A stretch of DNA of 5,176 bases from JBDLIL01 sp039714855. GTDB taxonomy: Bacteria; Patescibacteriota; Microgenomatia; UBA1400; PJMF01. Under the pieces are notes generated by a model. The model was given only the letters and a program-made list of their open reading frames with translations. It was not told where the DNA came from and did not search any database. This document shows positions 1-4,641 of this stretch, one piece after another. Every line of letters begins with the position of its first letter. Position 1 is the stretch's first letter. The stretch spans positions 1 through 5,176 of the forward strand of contig JBDLIL010000061.1 in assembly GCA_039714855.1 (NCBI GenBank). The letters run 5' to 3'. Both the position numbers and the translations under genes were made by a program.

Positions 1-62
1 ACCAACGACGCTCTTGTTGCTTCCCCCACTACTCCCAAAATAACACCCCCGATCAAGCCCGT
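1..62. other. Corrupted or low-quality contig edge upstream of the rpoD fragment
   Basis: These bases hold 27 C and only 6 G in the first 60, with no G from 20 to 50, unlike everything after them. A primary sigma factor should show its conserved region 2.1 here (a stretch like N-L-R-L-V-V-S followed by I-A-K-K-Y). The frame of the sigma gene is open but encodes nothing like it. Frame 1 gives N (4-6), L-V (13-18) and S (22-24) at about the right spacing, and bases 50-61 read R-S-S-P in another frame, which resembles the R-S-P-x-M-T-F-L-D-L of some sigma factors. This looks like sigma sequence damaged by substitutions and indels, as at a poor read end. It is an inference. Confidence 0.5.
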
Positions 63-707
63 ATGACCTTTCTTGATCTCCTTCAAGCGGCTAACAAGGG
101 GCTTATTCGTGCGGTTGAGAAGTATGATTGGACTAAGGGTTTTAAATTCTCTACTTATGCTACTTGGTGGATTCGTCAAGCTATTACCAGAGCTATAGCT
201 GATCAAGCCAGGACAATTCGTATTCCAGTTCACATGGTGGAGACCATTAACAAACTGATGCGTACGGCTCGTAAGCTGATGCAAGATCTTGGTCGTGAGC
301 CGACTCCTGAAGAGATCGGTGAGGCCATGGAGATGGAGCCTGACAAAGTCAGGGAAATCTTAAAAATCTCTCAGAATACTACTTCGCTAGAGACTCCCAT
401 TGGCGATGAACAGGATAGTGTTTTAGGTGATTTTATTGCTGATGCTAGCCAGGTGTCTCCCTATGATGCTACTAGTATGCAGATGCTGCGGGAAAATATT
501 GATGAGGTTTTGGGTGCTTTATCCGATCGAGAAGCTAGAGTGCTAAAAATGCGTTTTGGTCTCAATGGTGGTAAGGCCATGACGCTAGAAGAAGTTGGTC
601 AAAAATTTGGTGTTACTCGCGAACGTATCAGGCAAATAGAGGCCAAAGCTTTGCGCAAACTCCGCCACCCCAGTAGGCGCAAAAGATTACAAGACTTTTT
701 AGATTAA
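63..707 (+). CDS. rpoD: Primary sigma-70 factor RpoD/SigA, 5'-truncated (regions 2.2 to 4.2)
   Basis: Housekeeping sigma subunit that directs RNA polymerase core to -35/-10 promoters. The 214 visible residues (counted from the ATG at 63) carry region 2.2 (residues 3-22), regions 2.3/2.4 for -10 melting and recognition (30-58, with S-T-Y-A-T-W-W-I-R-Q), region 3 (about 59-110) and region 4 (about 145-214), including the -35-binding helix-turn-helix with T-R-E-R-I-R-Q-I-E at 185-193. The C-terminus is complete. The ATG at 63 is an internal methionine, not the start: regions 1 and 2.1 lie beyond the contig edge or in the damaged bases 1-62. The usual Q-E-G-N of region 2.2 is Q-A-A-N here (residues 8-11). 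A nitroreductase gene follows 6 bases after the stop, so the two are probably co-transcribed. The family is certain; choosing primary rather than alternative sigma rests on the near-consensus region 2.4 and C-terminal R-H-P-S-R. Confidence 0.96.
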   Translation: MTFLDLLQAANKGLIRAVEKYDWTKGFKFSTYATWWIRQAITRAIADQARTIRIPVHMVETINKLMRTARKLMQDLGREPTPEEIGEAMEMEPDKVREILKISQNTTSLETPIGDEQDSVLGDFIADASQVSPYDATSMQMLRENIDEVLGALSDREARVLKMRFGLNGGKAMTLEEVGQKFGVTRERIRQIEAKALRKLRHPSRRKRLQDFLD

Positions 708-713
708 TTATCT

Positions 714-1310
714 ATGAGCGATAAGCAAGGCAAAAACAAAAAAGTTTTTGATATTCATAAGCCCGAGCCGCGTTTTCCAGTGATTGAAGAAATTCAGAAG
801 AGATTTAGCCCGAGATTTTTTTCAGATGAAAAGGTAAGCGCAAAAGATTTAGATAGTATTTTTGAAGCAGCGCGCTGGACGCCTTCGGGTCACAATAACC
901 AGCCTTGGTATTTCCATCTAACTCACAAAAATTCAGAATCATATAAAAAGTTGTTTTCTACTTTGAATGAATATAATCAGTCATGGGCCTATTCTGCTCC
1001 ATTATTAATAGTGGCTAGTAAAATTTTAAGAGATGATAAGTATGAGTTTGAATTTGCAGACTATGATCTGGGTGCAGCAGTAATGTCGCTAGTACTTCAG
1101 GCTCAGTCATTGGGTTACTATTCTAGGCAGATGGCTTTATTTGATAAAGAAAAAGTTAAAGAGCTTTTTTCTTTAGACAAAAACATGCAACCTTGCATAG
1201 TTATTGCTATGGGCAAAGTAGGGGACTTTGAAAAAGCCCCACAAGAGGTTTTTGAATATGAATTAGATCCTAGACCTAGGAAAGAGAAAATTTTTGAGGC
1301 GTTGGAGTAA
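714..1310 (+). CDS. Nitroreductase-family FMN-dependent oxidoreductase
   Basis: A 198-residue protein of usual family length. Members bind FMN as homodimers in the cytoplasm and use NAD(P)H to reduce nitro compounds, quinones or other electrophiles. Visible family signatures are the N-terminal R-F-S-P-R-F-F (residues 30-36), P-S-G-H-N-N-Q-P-W (57-65) in the FMN-binding position, A-D-Y-D-L-G-A-A (115-122) leading into the long central helix with Q-A-Q-S-L-G-Y (129-135), and the C-terminal strand P-C-I-V-I-A-M-G-K-V-G (160-170). The first 20 residues are a charged extension without a signal peptide. The ATG at 714 lies 6 bases after the rpoD stop; no Shine-Dalgarno sequence precedes it, so translation may be coupled. 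The methyltransferase gene follows after 8 bases. The substrate cannot be read from sequence. Confidence 0.9.
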   Translation: MSDKQGKNKKVFDIHKPEPRFPVIEEIQKRFSPRFFSDEKVSAKDLDSIFEAARWTPSGHNNQPWYFHLTHKNSESYKKLFSTLNEYNQSWAYSAPLLIVASKILRDDKYEFEFADYDLGAAVMSLVLQAQSLGYYSRQMALFDKEKVKELFSLDKNMQPCIVIAMGKVGDFEKAPQEVFEYELDPRPRKEKIFEALE

Positions 1311-1313
1311 AGG
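1309..1313 (+). promoter_or_regulatory. Ribosome binding site for the methyltransferase gene
   Basis: AAAGG overlaps the stop codon of the nitroreductase gene and stands 5 bases before the ATG at 1319. It is the only reasonable Shine-Dalgarno match among the starts in the AT-rich part and supports ATG 1319. The overlap with the upstream stop suggests coupled translation in one operon. Confidence 0.5.
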
Positions 1314-1318
1314 TTTGT

Positions 1319-1810
1319 ATGAGCGAACAACAAAGTATTAGGCAGTCGATAGAGAATCAAGAAAAAGCGGTTTTTAGCAACTACGAACATCTCACTCACG
1401 ATGCACATCTTGATGACGATATGAGTCATTGGAATGAAAGAGGAAATTTAGAAAGAGCCATAGAAAATTTGCCCACTCACGGATCGCAGGGACTTTTAGA
1501 GATTGCCAGCGAAAAGAAAGGTCAGAAGACACTGGATCTTGGATCTGGGGATAATGCTGTGGCTTTGTCAGAATTGGTTGAATTAACAGGAGTAGAAGGA
1601 ACAGGGGTAACACTGCCATTAGAGAGGGAGGGTGTTCAACATCCAGATAATGTTACAGTTGTCAGGAAGGATGTTCGCGAATTTCTTCGCTCAAGCCAGC
1701 CCAACACTTATGGCATTATTTATTCTGTTCAAGCTTGGAGATATTTGGCAGATCCTTTGGCAGTTTTAAAGTTAGCTTATAGAGCGTTGAAGCGGAGGGG
1801 GTTTTGTTGA
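1319..1810 (+). CDS. Class I SAM-dependent methyltransferase, N-terminal part of a frameshifted gene
   Basis: Rossmann-fold methyltransferase that would transfer a methyl group from S-adenosylmethionine to an unidentified substrate. Motif I is L-D-L-G-S-G-D (residues 72-78), the glycine-rich SAM loop. The strand ending G-V-T-L-P (96-100) is the usual second strand, K-D-V-R (117-120) the adenine-contacting acidic position, and Y-G-I-I-Y-S (131-136) the motif IV strand, followed by the helix around L-A-D-P-L-A-V-L-K-L-A-Y (143-154). The frame then reads R-R-G-F-C and stops at TGA 1808-1810, exactly where strand 5 should begin. That strand (V-L-L-I-D-F-V-F) is found at once in the next frame, so this is not a complete protein. 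Restoring one G gives a 273-residue enzyme ending at 2139. The first 60 residues are polar and helical, without a signal peptide. Co-directional with rpoD and the nitroreductase gene, 8 bases downstream. Confidence 0.82.
   Translation: MSEQQSIRQSIENQEKAVFSNYEHLTHDAHLDDDMSHWNERGNLERAIENLPTHGSQGLLEIASEKKGQKTLDLGSGDNAVALSELVELTGVEGTGVTLPLEREGVQHPDNVTVVRKDVREFLRSSQPNTYGIIYSVQAWRYLADPLAVLKLAYRALKRRGFC
1797..1806 (+). other. Frameshift site in a G run splitting the methyltransferase
   Basis: Five G (1797-1801) are followed by four T (1802-1805). One extra G makes the reading continue R-G-V-L-L-I-D-F-V-F, joining the two halves without loss of any expected element. A homopolymer base lost in sequencing or assembly is the simplest cause. 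A true mutation, or -1 slippage of the GGG codon at 1799-1801 onto GGG at 1798-1800, is possible but lacks a canonical tandem slippery heptamer. Confidence 0.8.
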
Positions 1811-2139
1811 TAGATTTTGTTTTTCACAAAGCCATACCAATATTAGATGGACAAGGTAATGTTGTTTCTCCGAAAGTGTTAGAAGCTAAATTATTGGAAG
1901 CAGGAGTGCAGGTAGAAGTAGTGGAAAAAGGAGAGACCATTGATGGTTTTATGGGATACTCGGTGTCTTTAAAAAAGACTGCAGATAATCCAAGACTATC
2001 ATTACCGGTCAGACTTGTTGAAGTTGCAGAATACCCTGAATTAGTTAAAGAAATGAATAAAAATCGAAACGAAAGAGAGCGCGATGACTACCACCACATT
2101 TATTACGATTTAAAGTATGTGTACCAGTTGGTTGAGTAG
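1804..2139 (+). CDS. Class I SAM-dependent methyltransferase, C-terminal part of the frameshifted gene
   Basis: The frame carries the end of the methyltransferase begun at 1319. It opens with the hydrophobic strand V-L-L-I-D-F-V-F (from the GTT at 1801), has a helix around V-L-E-A-K-L-L-E-A-G and the last two strands V-Q-V-E-V-V and G-Y-S-V-S-L-K-K, the usual antiparallel end of the Rossmann methyltransferase fold. A charged tail of about 55 residues rich in E, N, R and Y follows and ends at TAG 2137-2139. The TTG at 1804 is only the first possible start codon in this frame and has no ribosome binding site, so independent translation is unlikely. No substrate-specific motif is recognised. A different promoter-tRNA-terminator unit begins just downstream, so the operon probably ends here. 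Confidence 0.72.
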   Translation: MLIDFVFHKAIPILDGQGNVVSPKVLEAKLLEAGVQVEVVEKGETIDGFMGYSVSLKKTADNPRLSLPVRLVEVAEYPELVKEMNKNRNERERDDYHHIYYDLKYVYQLVE

Positions 2140-2164
2140 TTTCTAATAAAACTTTGCTTAAGTA

Positions 2165-2193
2165 TAGAGTTTTTCTTGAGCTGTTGTTATAAT
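2165..2193 (+). promoter_or_regulatory. Extended -10 promoter for tRNA-Asn
   Basis: A perfect TATAAT at 2188-2193 is preceded by TG plus one base (2185-2187), the extended -10 element. The -35 region at 17 bases spacing (2165-2170, TAGAGT) is poor. Initiation would fall near 2200, giving a 5' leader of about 23 bases before the tRNA. Confidence 0.6.
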
Positions 2194-2222
2194 CCTATGT
2201 CTAGTGGATGCTTAGAAAACAA

Positions 2223-2294
2223 TCCCCGATAGCTCAATGGCAGAGCAGGAAGCTGTTAACTTCAAGGTTGTAGGTTCGAATCCTACTCGGGGAG
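2223..2294 (+). tRNA. tRNA-Asn (anticodon GUU)
   Basis: A full cloverleaf can be drawn. The acceptor arm TCCCCGA (2223-2229) pairs with TCGGGGA (2287-2293). The D arm is GCTC (2232-2235) with GAGC (2243-2246). The anticodon stem GGAAG pairs with CTTCA with one G-A mismatch at 27-43, and its loop CTGTTAA (2253-2259) carries anticodon GTT at 2255-2257. The T arm GTAGG (2270-2274) pairs with CCTAC (2282-2286) around the loop TTCGAAT. The discriminator is G 2294. CCA is not encoded: the next bases are CACCAC, so CCA must be added after transcription. Confidence 0.97.
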
Positions 2295-2303
2295 CACCAC
2301 ACT

Positions 2304-2330
2304 AAAAAGACCTATAAATAGGTCTTTTTT
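2304..2330 (+). terminator. Rho-independent terminator after tRNA-Asn
   Basis: The stem GACCTA (2309-2314) pairs with TAGGTC (2319-2324) around a TAAA loop. A run of five A stands before it and six T after it, so the stem can extend by A-T pairs and could terminate in both directions. It separates the tRNA unit from the prenyltransferase-like gene. Confidence 0.9.
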
Positions 2331-2362
2331 AATATAAGTACGTGTTATGAAATAAGTTTATC

Positions 2363-2391
2363 TTTACAGCTGCATGAATATTTGATTTAAT
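2363..2391 (+). promoter_or_regulatory. Promoter of the terpene-synthase-like and Nudix unit
   Basis: TTTACA (2363-2368) and TTTAAT (2386-2391) are each one mismatch from the sigma-70 consensus and stand 17 bases apart. TG at 2383-2384 adds an extended -10. A start near 2398 leaves a short leader of about 28 bases before the ATG at 2426. As the tRNA terminator lies upstream, the two-gene unit is probably transcribed on its own. Confidence 0.6.
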
Positions 2392-2425
2392 TGTCCGAGT
2401 TTTTAAATGCCTTAATAAGATAAAA

Positions 2426-3406
2426 ATGACAATAGAAAGACATATTAGAAAAAATGAAGGAACTTCTAATGAGCAGGAATTTATATCTTTGGAAGAGTTT
2501 TTAAAATTGACTCGTAATGAAATAGCTGAAATTGTTAAAACAACACAGAAGCCAAAGAATGTGACTTTTATGATAGATGGGACTAGAAGGATGTTGAAAC
2601 TTAATCCCGAGCATCATAGTGATTCATGGTTATATCATCAAGATCACATTAGAGTTTTAATGGAAAAATCAATAGAGGTTGCCGATTGTTTTTTCGATAT
2701 GGGTGTTGAAGTAGTTATGGGGCCATTAATTTCTTTGGGAAATTTGCACAGAGAAGGATTTGTTCCCACAGGATTAGAAAGATTATTATTGCCTTTAACT
2801 GAAGAAAGATCATTAGGAATTATAAAAAAACACCAAGTTCATGTTACTTTCTACGGAGATATAGGACATGCAAAATCTCTCCCTAAGGGGGAGATTGTCC
2901 AAGATTTTCAAGATAATTTTGAGCGAATTAATAGACAAGTTCCAAGTCCAAAAAAAAGAATTTTAATAGGTTTGGGTTTTAGTACAGATAGAGAAACTAC
3001 CTTAATAGCTCACAAGGCAGTGGAGTTTTTTGAGAGAGAAGGAAGGCTTCCAACACAAGAAGAACTGGTTTTGGAATATTTTGGATTTGAGGTTCCTTCA
3101 GTAGACATATTTATACGAACTAATGAGCTGAAATCTAGCGGAGGTCTGACTCCTTTTTTAACTCAACCCAATACTCAACTTTATTTCCCCAATTCTCCAG
3201 GGATTATCTCTTTTACAGAACCAAATGTGAAAAAGATTCTTCATGATTATCTTTTTAATAGAAGTCTTTCAGCTGGAATGCATCAACATCAACCAATAAA
3301 TTCTGACCAGGCTCAAAGAATTAATGATTTTTATCATAATTCTCAAAATCAAATTACTGGTGTTGGAAGCAGAGTAGGAGACATTTGGATCCATGAAACA
3401 GAATAA
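2426..3406 (+). CDS. Rv3378c-like terpenoid synthase/transferase with cis-prenyltransferase fold
   Basis: A 326-residue cytoplasmic protein of the undecaprenyl-diphosphate-synthase (Z-prenyltransferase) superfamily, but not a normal UppS. The catalytic P-loop Asp is kept as I-D-G-T-R-R (residues 50-55; UppS has M-D-G-N-G-R-W). V-H-V-T-F-Y-G-D (138-145) and V-D-I-F-I-R-T (226-232) match the later strands, and Q-L-Y-F (251-254) replaces UppS A-E-L-Y-F, so the Mg-binding Glu is Gln. The UppS R-T-G-G-E-x-R-x-S and C-terminal R-R-F-G motifs are absent. From memory, M. tuberculosis Rv3378c (tuberculosinyl-diphosphate to tuberculosinol or tuberculosinyl-adenosine) shares E-F-L before A-E-I-V, the D-G-T-R-R motif, H-x-V-H-V-x-F-Y-G-D, P-T-x-x-E and a G-V-G...D-G/I-W C-terminal end (312-321 here). 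The substrate is therefore likely an allylic or cyclic prenyl diphosphate, but this is inferred. No Shine-Dalgarno sequence is visible; a Nudix gene follows after 16 bases. Confidence 0.8.
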   Translation: MTIERHIRKNEGTSNEQEFISLEEFLKLTRNEIAEIVKTTQKPKNVTFMIDGTRRMLKLNPEHHSDSWLYHQDHIRVLMEKSIEVADCFFDMGVEVVMGPLISLGNLHREGFVPTGLERLLLPLTEERSLGIIKKHQVHVTFYGDIGHAKSLPKGEIVQDFQDNFERINRQVPSPKKRILIGLGFSTDRETTLIAHKAVEFFEREGRLPTQEELVLEYFGFEVPSVDIFIRTNELKSSGGLTPFLTQPNTQLYFPNSPGIISFTEPNVKKILHDYLFNRSLSAGMHQHQPINSDQAQRINDFYHNSQNQITGVGSRVGDIWIHETE

Positions 3407-3422
3407 CTTTTGGTAAAAATCT

Positions 3423-3854
3423 ATGGAATTCATTAATCTTTTAGTTTTTAATTTGGAGAAGACCAAGATACTTGCTGTTAAGAGGTCTCAAAATGATTTA
3501 GATTTTGGTGGAATGTGGGCTCTTCCTGGCGGAAGAGTGGAAAAAGAGAGTCTTTGGAAAGCAGCCAGGCGTGAGCTTTATGAAGAAACAGGCTTACAAT
3601 TGAAAAGAATGTCTAGTAAAAATTTTTTTTCTGCTAATCCAATACTTCGGGGAATTATGATTAATATTATAGTTCGTATAGCGGAAATTGAAAATTACTC
3701 TCCTAAGTCTTGGGATAAAGATATTGAAAAAGTAGATTGGATAATTCCTCAAAAACTAATCCAATCATTTAAAAGCTTTGATATCTCCGACAAAGAAATA
3801 CAAAATTTTAAAAGTAAATTATTTCTTGAGAGAAAAGTAAATGTTAAGTTTTAA
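3423..3854 (+). CDS. Nudix hydrolase
   Basis: A 143-residue single-domain Nudix protein. The catalytic Nudix box is complete: G36-x5-E42-x7-R50-E51-L52-x-E54-E55-x-G57-L58, whose glutamates bind the metal ions that drive hydrolysis of a nucleoside diphosphate linked to another group. The preceding L-P-G-G and W-A-L-P (32-37) and the central strands (78-88) fit the usual alpha/beta/alpha sandwich. R-S-Q-N-D-L-D-F-G-G-M-W (21-32) resembles MutT/ADP-sugar members, but specificity cannot be assigned. No signal peptide. The ATG at 3423 lies 16 bases after the upstream stop, without a Shine-Dalgarno sequence, so it is probably in one transcript with the Rv3378c-like gene. A role in processing a diphosphate substrate or product of that enzyme is conceivable but only inferred; a house-cleaning role is equally possible. 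Confidence 0.93.
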   Translation: MEFINLLVFNLEKTKILAVKRSQNDLDFGGMWALPGGRVEKESLWKAARRELYEETGLQLKRMSSKNFFSANPILRGIMINIIVRIAEIENYSPKSWDKDIEKVDWIIPQKLIQSFKSFDISDKEIQNFKSKLFLERKVNVKF

Positions 3855-3861
3855 AATCACC

Positions 3862-3927
3862 CAACTACAACGCAATGGTATAAATTTATGGGTTTTAGAT
3901 ACAAATTAAGATTGAAATTTGTAGTTG
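3862..3927 (+). promoter_or_regulatory. Two overlapping, mutually exclusive inverted repeats in the leader region
   Basis: CAACTACAA (3862-3870) is the exact reverse complement of TTGTAGTTG (3919-3927). TACAAATT (3900-3907) is the exact reverse complement of AATTTGTA (3916-3923). The right arms share bases 3919-3923, so an RNA or cruciform could form only one of the two. The short hairpin has an 8-base loop and no T run, so it is not a classical terminator. They lie between the Nudix stop and the regulator gene and overlap its promoter, so they could also be operator sites. Confidence 0.4.
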
Positions 3928-3938
3928 CTGTGTACAAT
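3912..3938 (+). promoter_or_regulatory. Putative promoter of the HTH regulator gene
   Basis: TTGAAA (3912-3917) and TACAAT (3933-3938) each match the sigma-70 consensus in most positions, but the spacer is a short 15 bases. Initiation near 3945 would leave a leader of only about 7 bases before ATG 3952, so the message could be nearly leaderless. This also argues against the in-frame TTG at 3925 as a start. Confidence 0.4.
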
Positions 3939-3951
3939 AGTATATAGATTA

Positions 3952-4641
3952 ATGAAACAACTACATCATCTTTTGCAAAGGTATTATAGAAAGAGTGGCA
4001 ATAAAATAATTTTTTCTAATGAAAATACGCTTAATCAATTAGCGCTCGCAATGATGGAGGATTTGGGATTTGAGGGAATGGACTCTAGCATATTGTCTCG
4101 TGTCATAAATGGAAAAAGGCTGTTTACTCAGAGGCAATTAAATAGTTTTTGCAACGTATTAAATTTGCCAATAATAGACAAACTTGAGCTAGAACAATGC
4201 TTGTTATCTGAAAAAATTCATAAATTTGATAGTAATTTGTCTCCAACATTCTCAAAGAGTGGAAAAGATACTTCAAACTATTTCTTAATTGTTAAGTTAC
4301 TACGAAATCGTGGATTTCCCTCTGAAACTATTGAAATGGCCAATTTTTTTCAAAAAAAAATACTTTCAACGGATTTAAATCAAAAGAATCTTACAATACT
4401 TGGAAATATCAATAATGAAAAATCGAGAGCGTTTGGAGAAATAAGTTCCCCCGAAAGGGTAATGAGCGATATGTTTAAATCCAACAAAATAGGAAAATTT
4501 ATTGGAGAAAAGTATAACAATCGGGCTATGAAATCAATGACATATATGAATATTGGAGGTGGCTTGTATGTGGCCAAGCAATATAATTCTTCTATAGATT
4601 TTCTTGAACATCATTTTCGTTTTGTCGCCCAAAATCCGTAA
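3952..4641 (+). CDS. XRE-type HTH regulator with TPR-like C-terminus, 3'-truncated at a junction
   Basis: The visible product has 229 residues from the ATG at 3952 (an in-frame TTG at 3925 would add 9 but lies inside the promoter). Residues about 25-72 look like a Cro/C1-type DNA-binding domain: T-L-N-Q-L-A (26-31), then S-x-L-S-R-V-I-N-G-K-R (46-56) as the recognition helix and following turn, and Q-L-N-S-F-C-N-V-L-N-L (62-72). After a polar linker the C-terminal half is helical. Residues 191-222 fit a tetratricopeptide repeat (N-I-G-x-G-L-Y, then Y-x-x-S-I-x-F-L), the layout of many one-component regulators that sense small ligands or peptides through TPRs. Only one clear repeat is present, and the frame then runs into GC-rich foreign sequence and stops at 4639-4641. 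The last 5 to 10 residues are probably not native and the real protein should be longer. The ligand and target genes are unknown. Confidence 0.65.
   Translation: MKQLHHLLQRYYRKSGNKIIFSNENTLNQLALAMMEDLGFEGMDSSILSRVINGKRLFTQRQLNSFCNVLNLPIIDKLELEQCLLSEKIHKFDSNLSPTFSKSGKDTSNYFLIVKLLRNRGFPSETIEMANFFQKKILSTDLNQKNLTILGNINNEKSRAFGEISSPERVMSDMFKSNKIGKFIGEKYNNRAMKSMTYMNIGGGLYVAKQYNSSIDFLEHHFRFVAQNP
4611..4641. other. Composition break, probable assembly chimera junction
   Basis: Sequence before this point is AT-rich (15 G+C of 60 at 3961-4020) and sequence after it is GC-rich (42 of 60 at 4861-4920). The change takes place within about 30 bases. The upstream regulator gene loses its C-terminal domain here and the downstream gene begins without a start codon, so both genes are cut at the same place. 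No insertion sequence end, tRNA end or target duplication is seen at the border. Confidence 0.75.

Noticed and set aside
1118..1619. Minus-strand open frames opposite the nitroreductase and methyltransferase genes
   Set aside because: Both plus-strand genes have clear family motifs over these bases, and the minus-strand products are low-complexity and unlike any family.
2148..2173. AT-rich inverted repeat AAAACT / AGTTTT after the methyltransferase as a terminator
   Set aside because: The 6-bp stem is almost all A-T with a 14-base loop and only a short T run, too weak to call with confidence.
2176..2181. TTGAGC as the -35 box of the tRNA promoter
   Set aside because: It is only 6 bases from the TATAAT box; the extended -10 explains the promoter better.
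2297..2299. CCA downstream of the tRNA as an encoded 3' end
   Set aside because: The acceptor stem fixes the discriminator at G 2294, leaving two bases between it and CCA, so it is not the tRNA's own CCA.
3269..3466. Minus-strand 65-codon frame across the synthase-Nudix border
   Set aside because: It covers the conserved C-terminus of one real gene and the start of another, with no start signal of its own.
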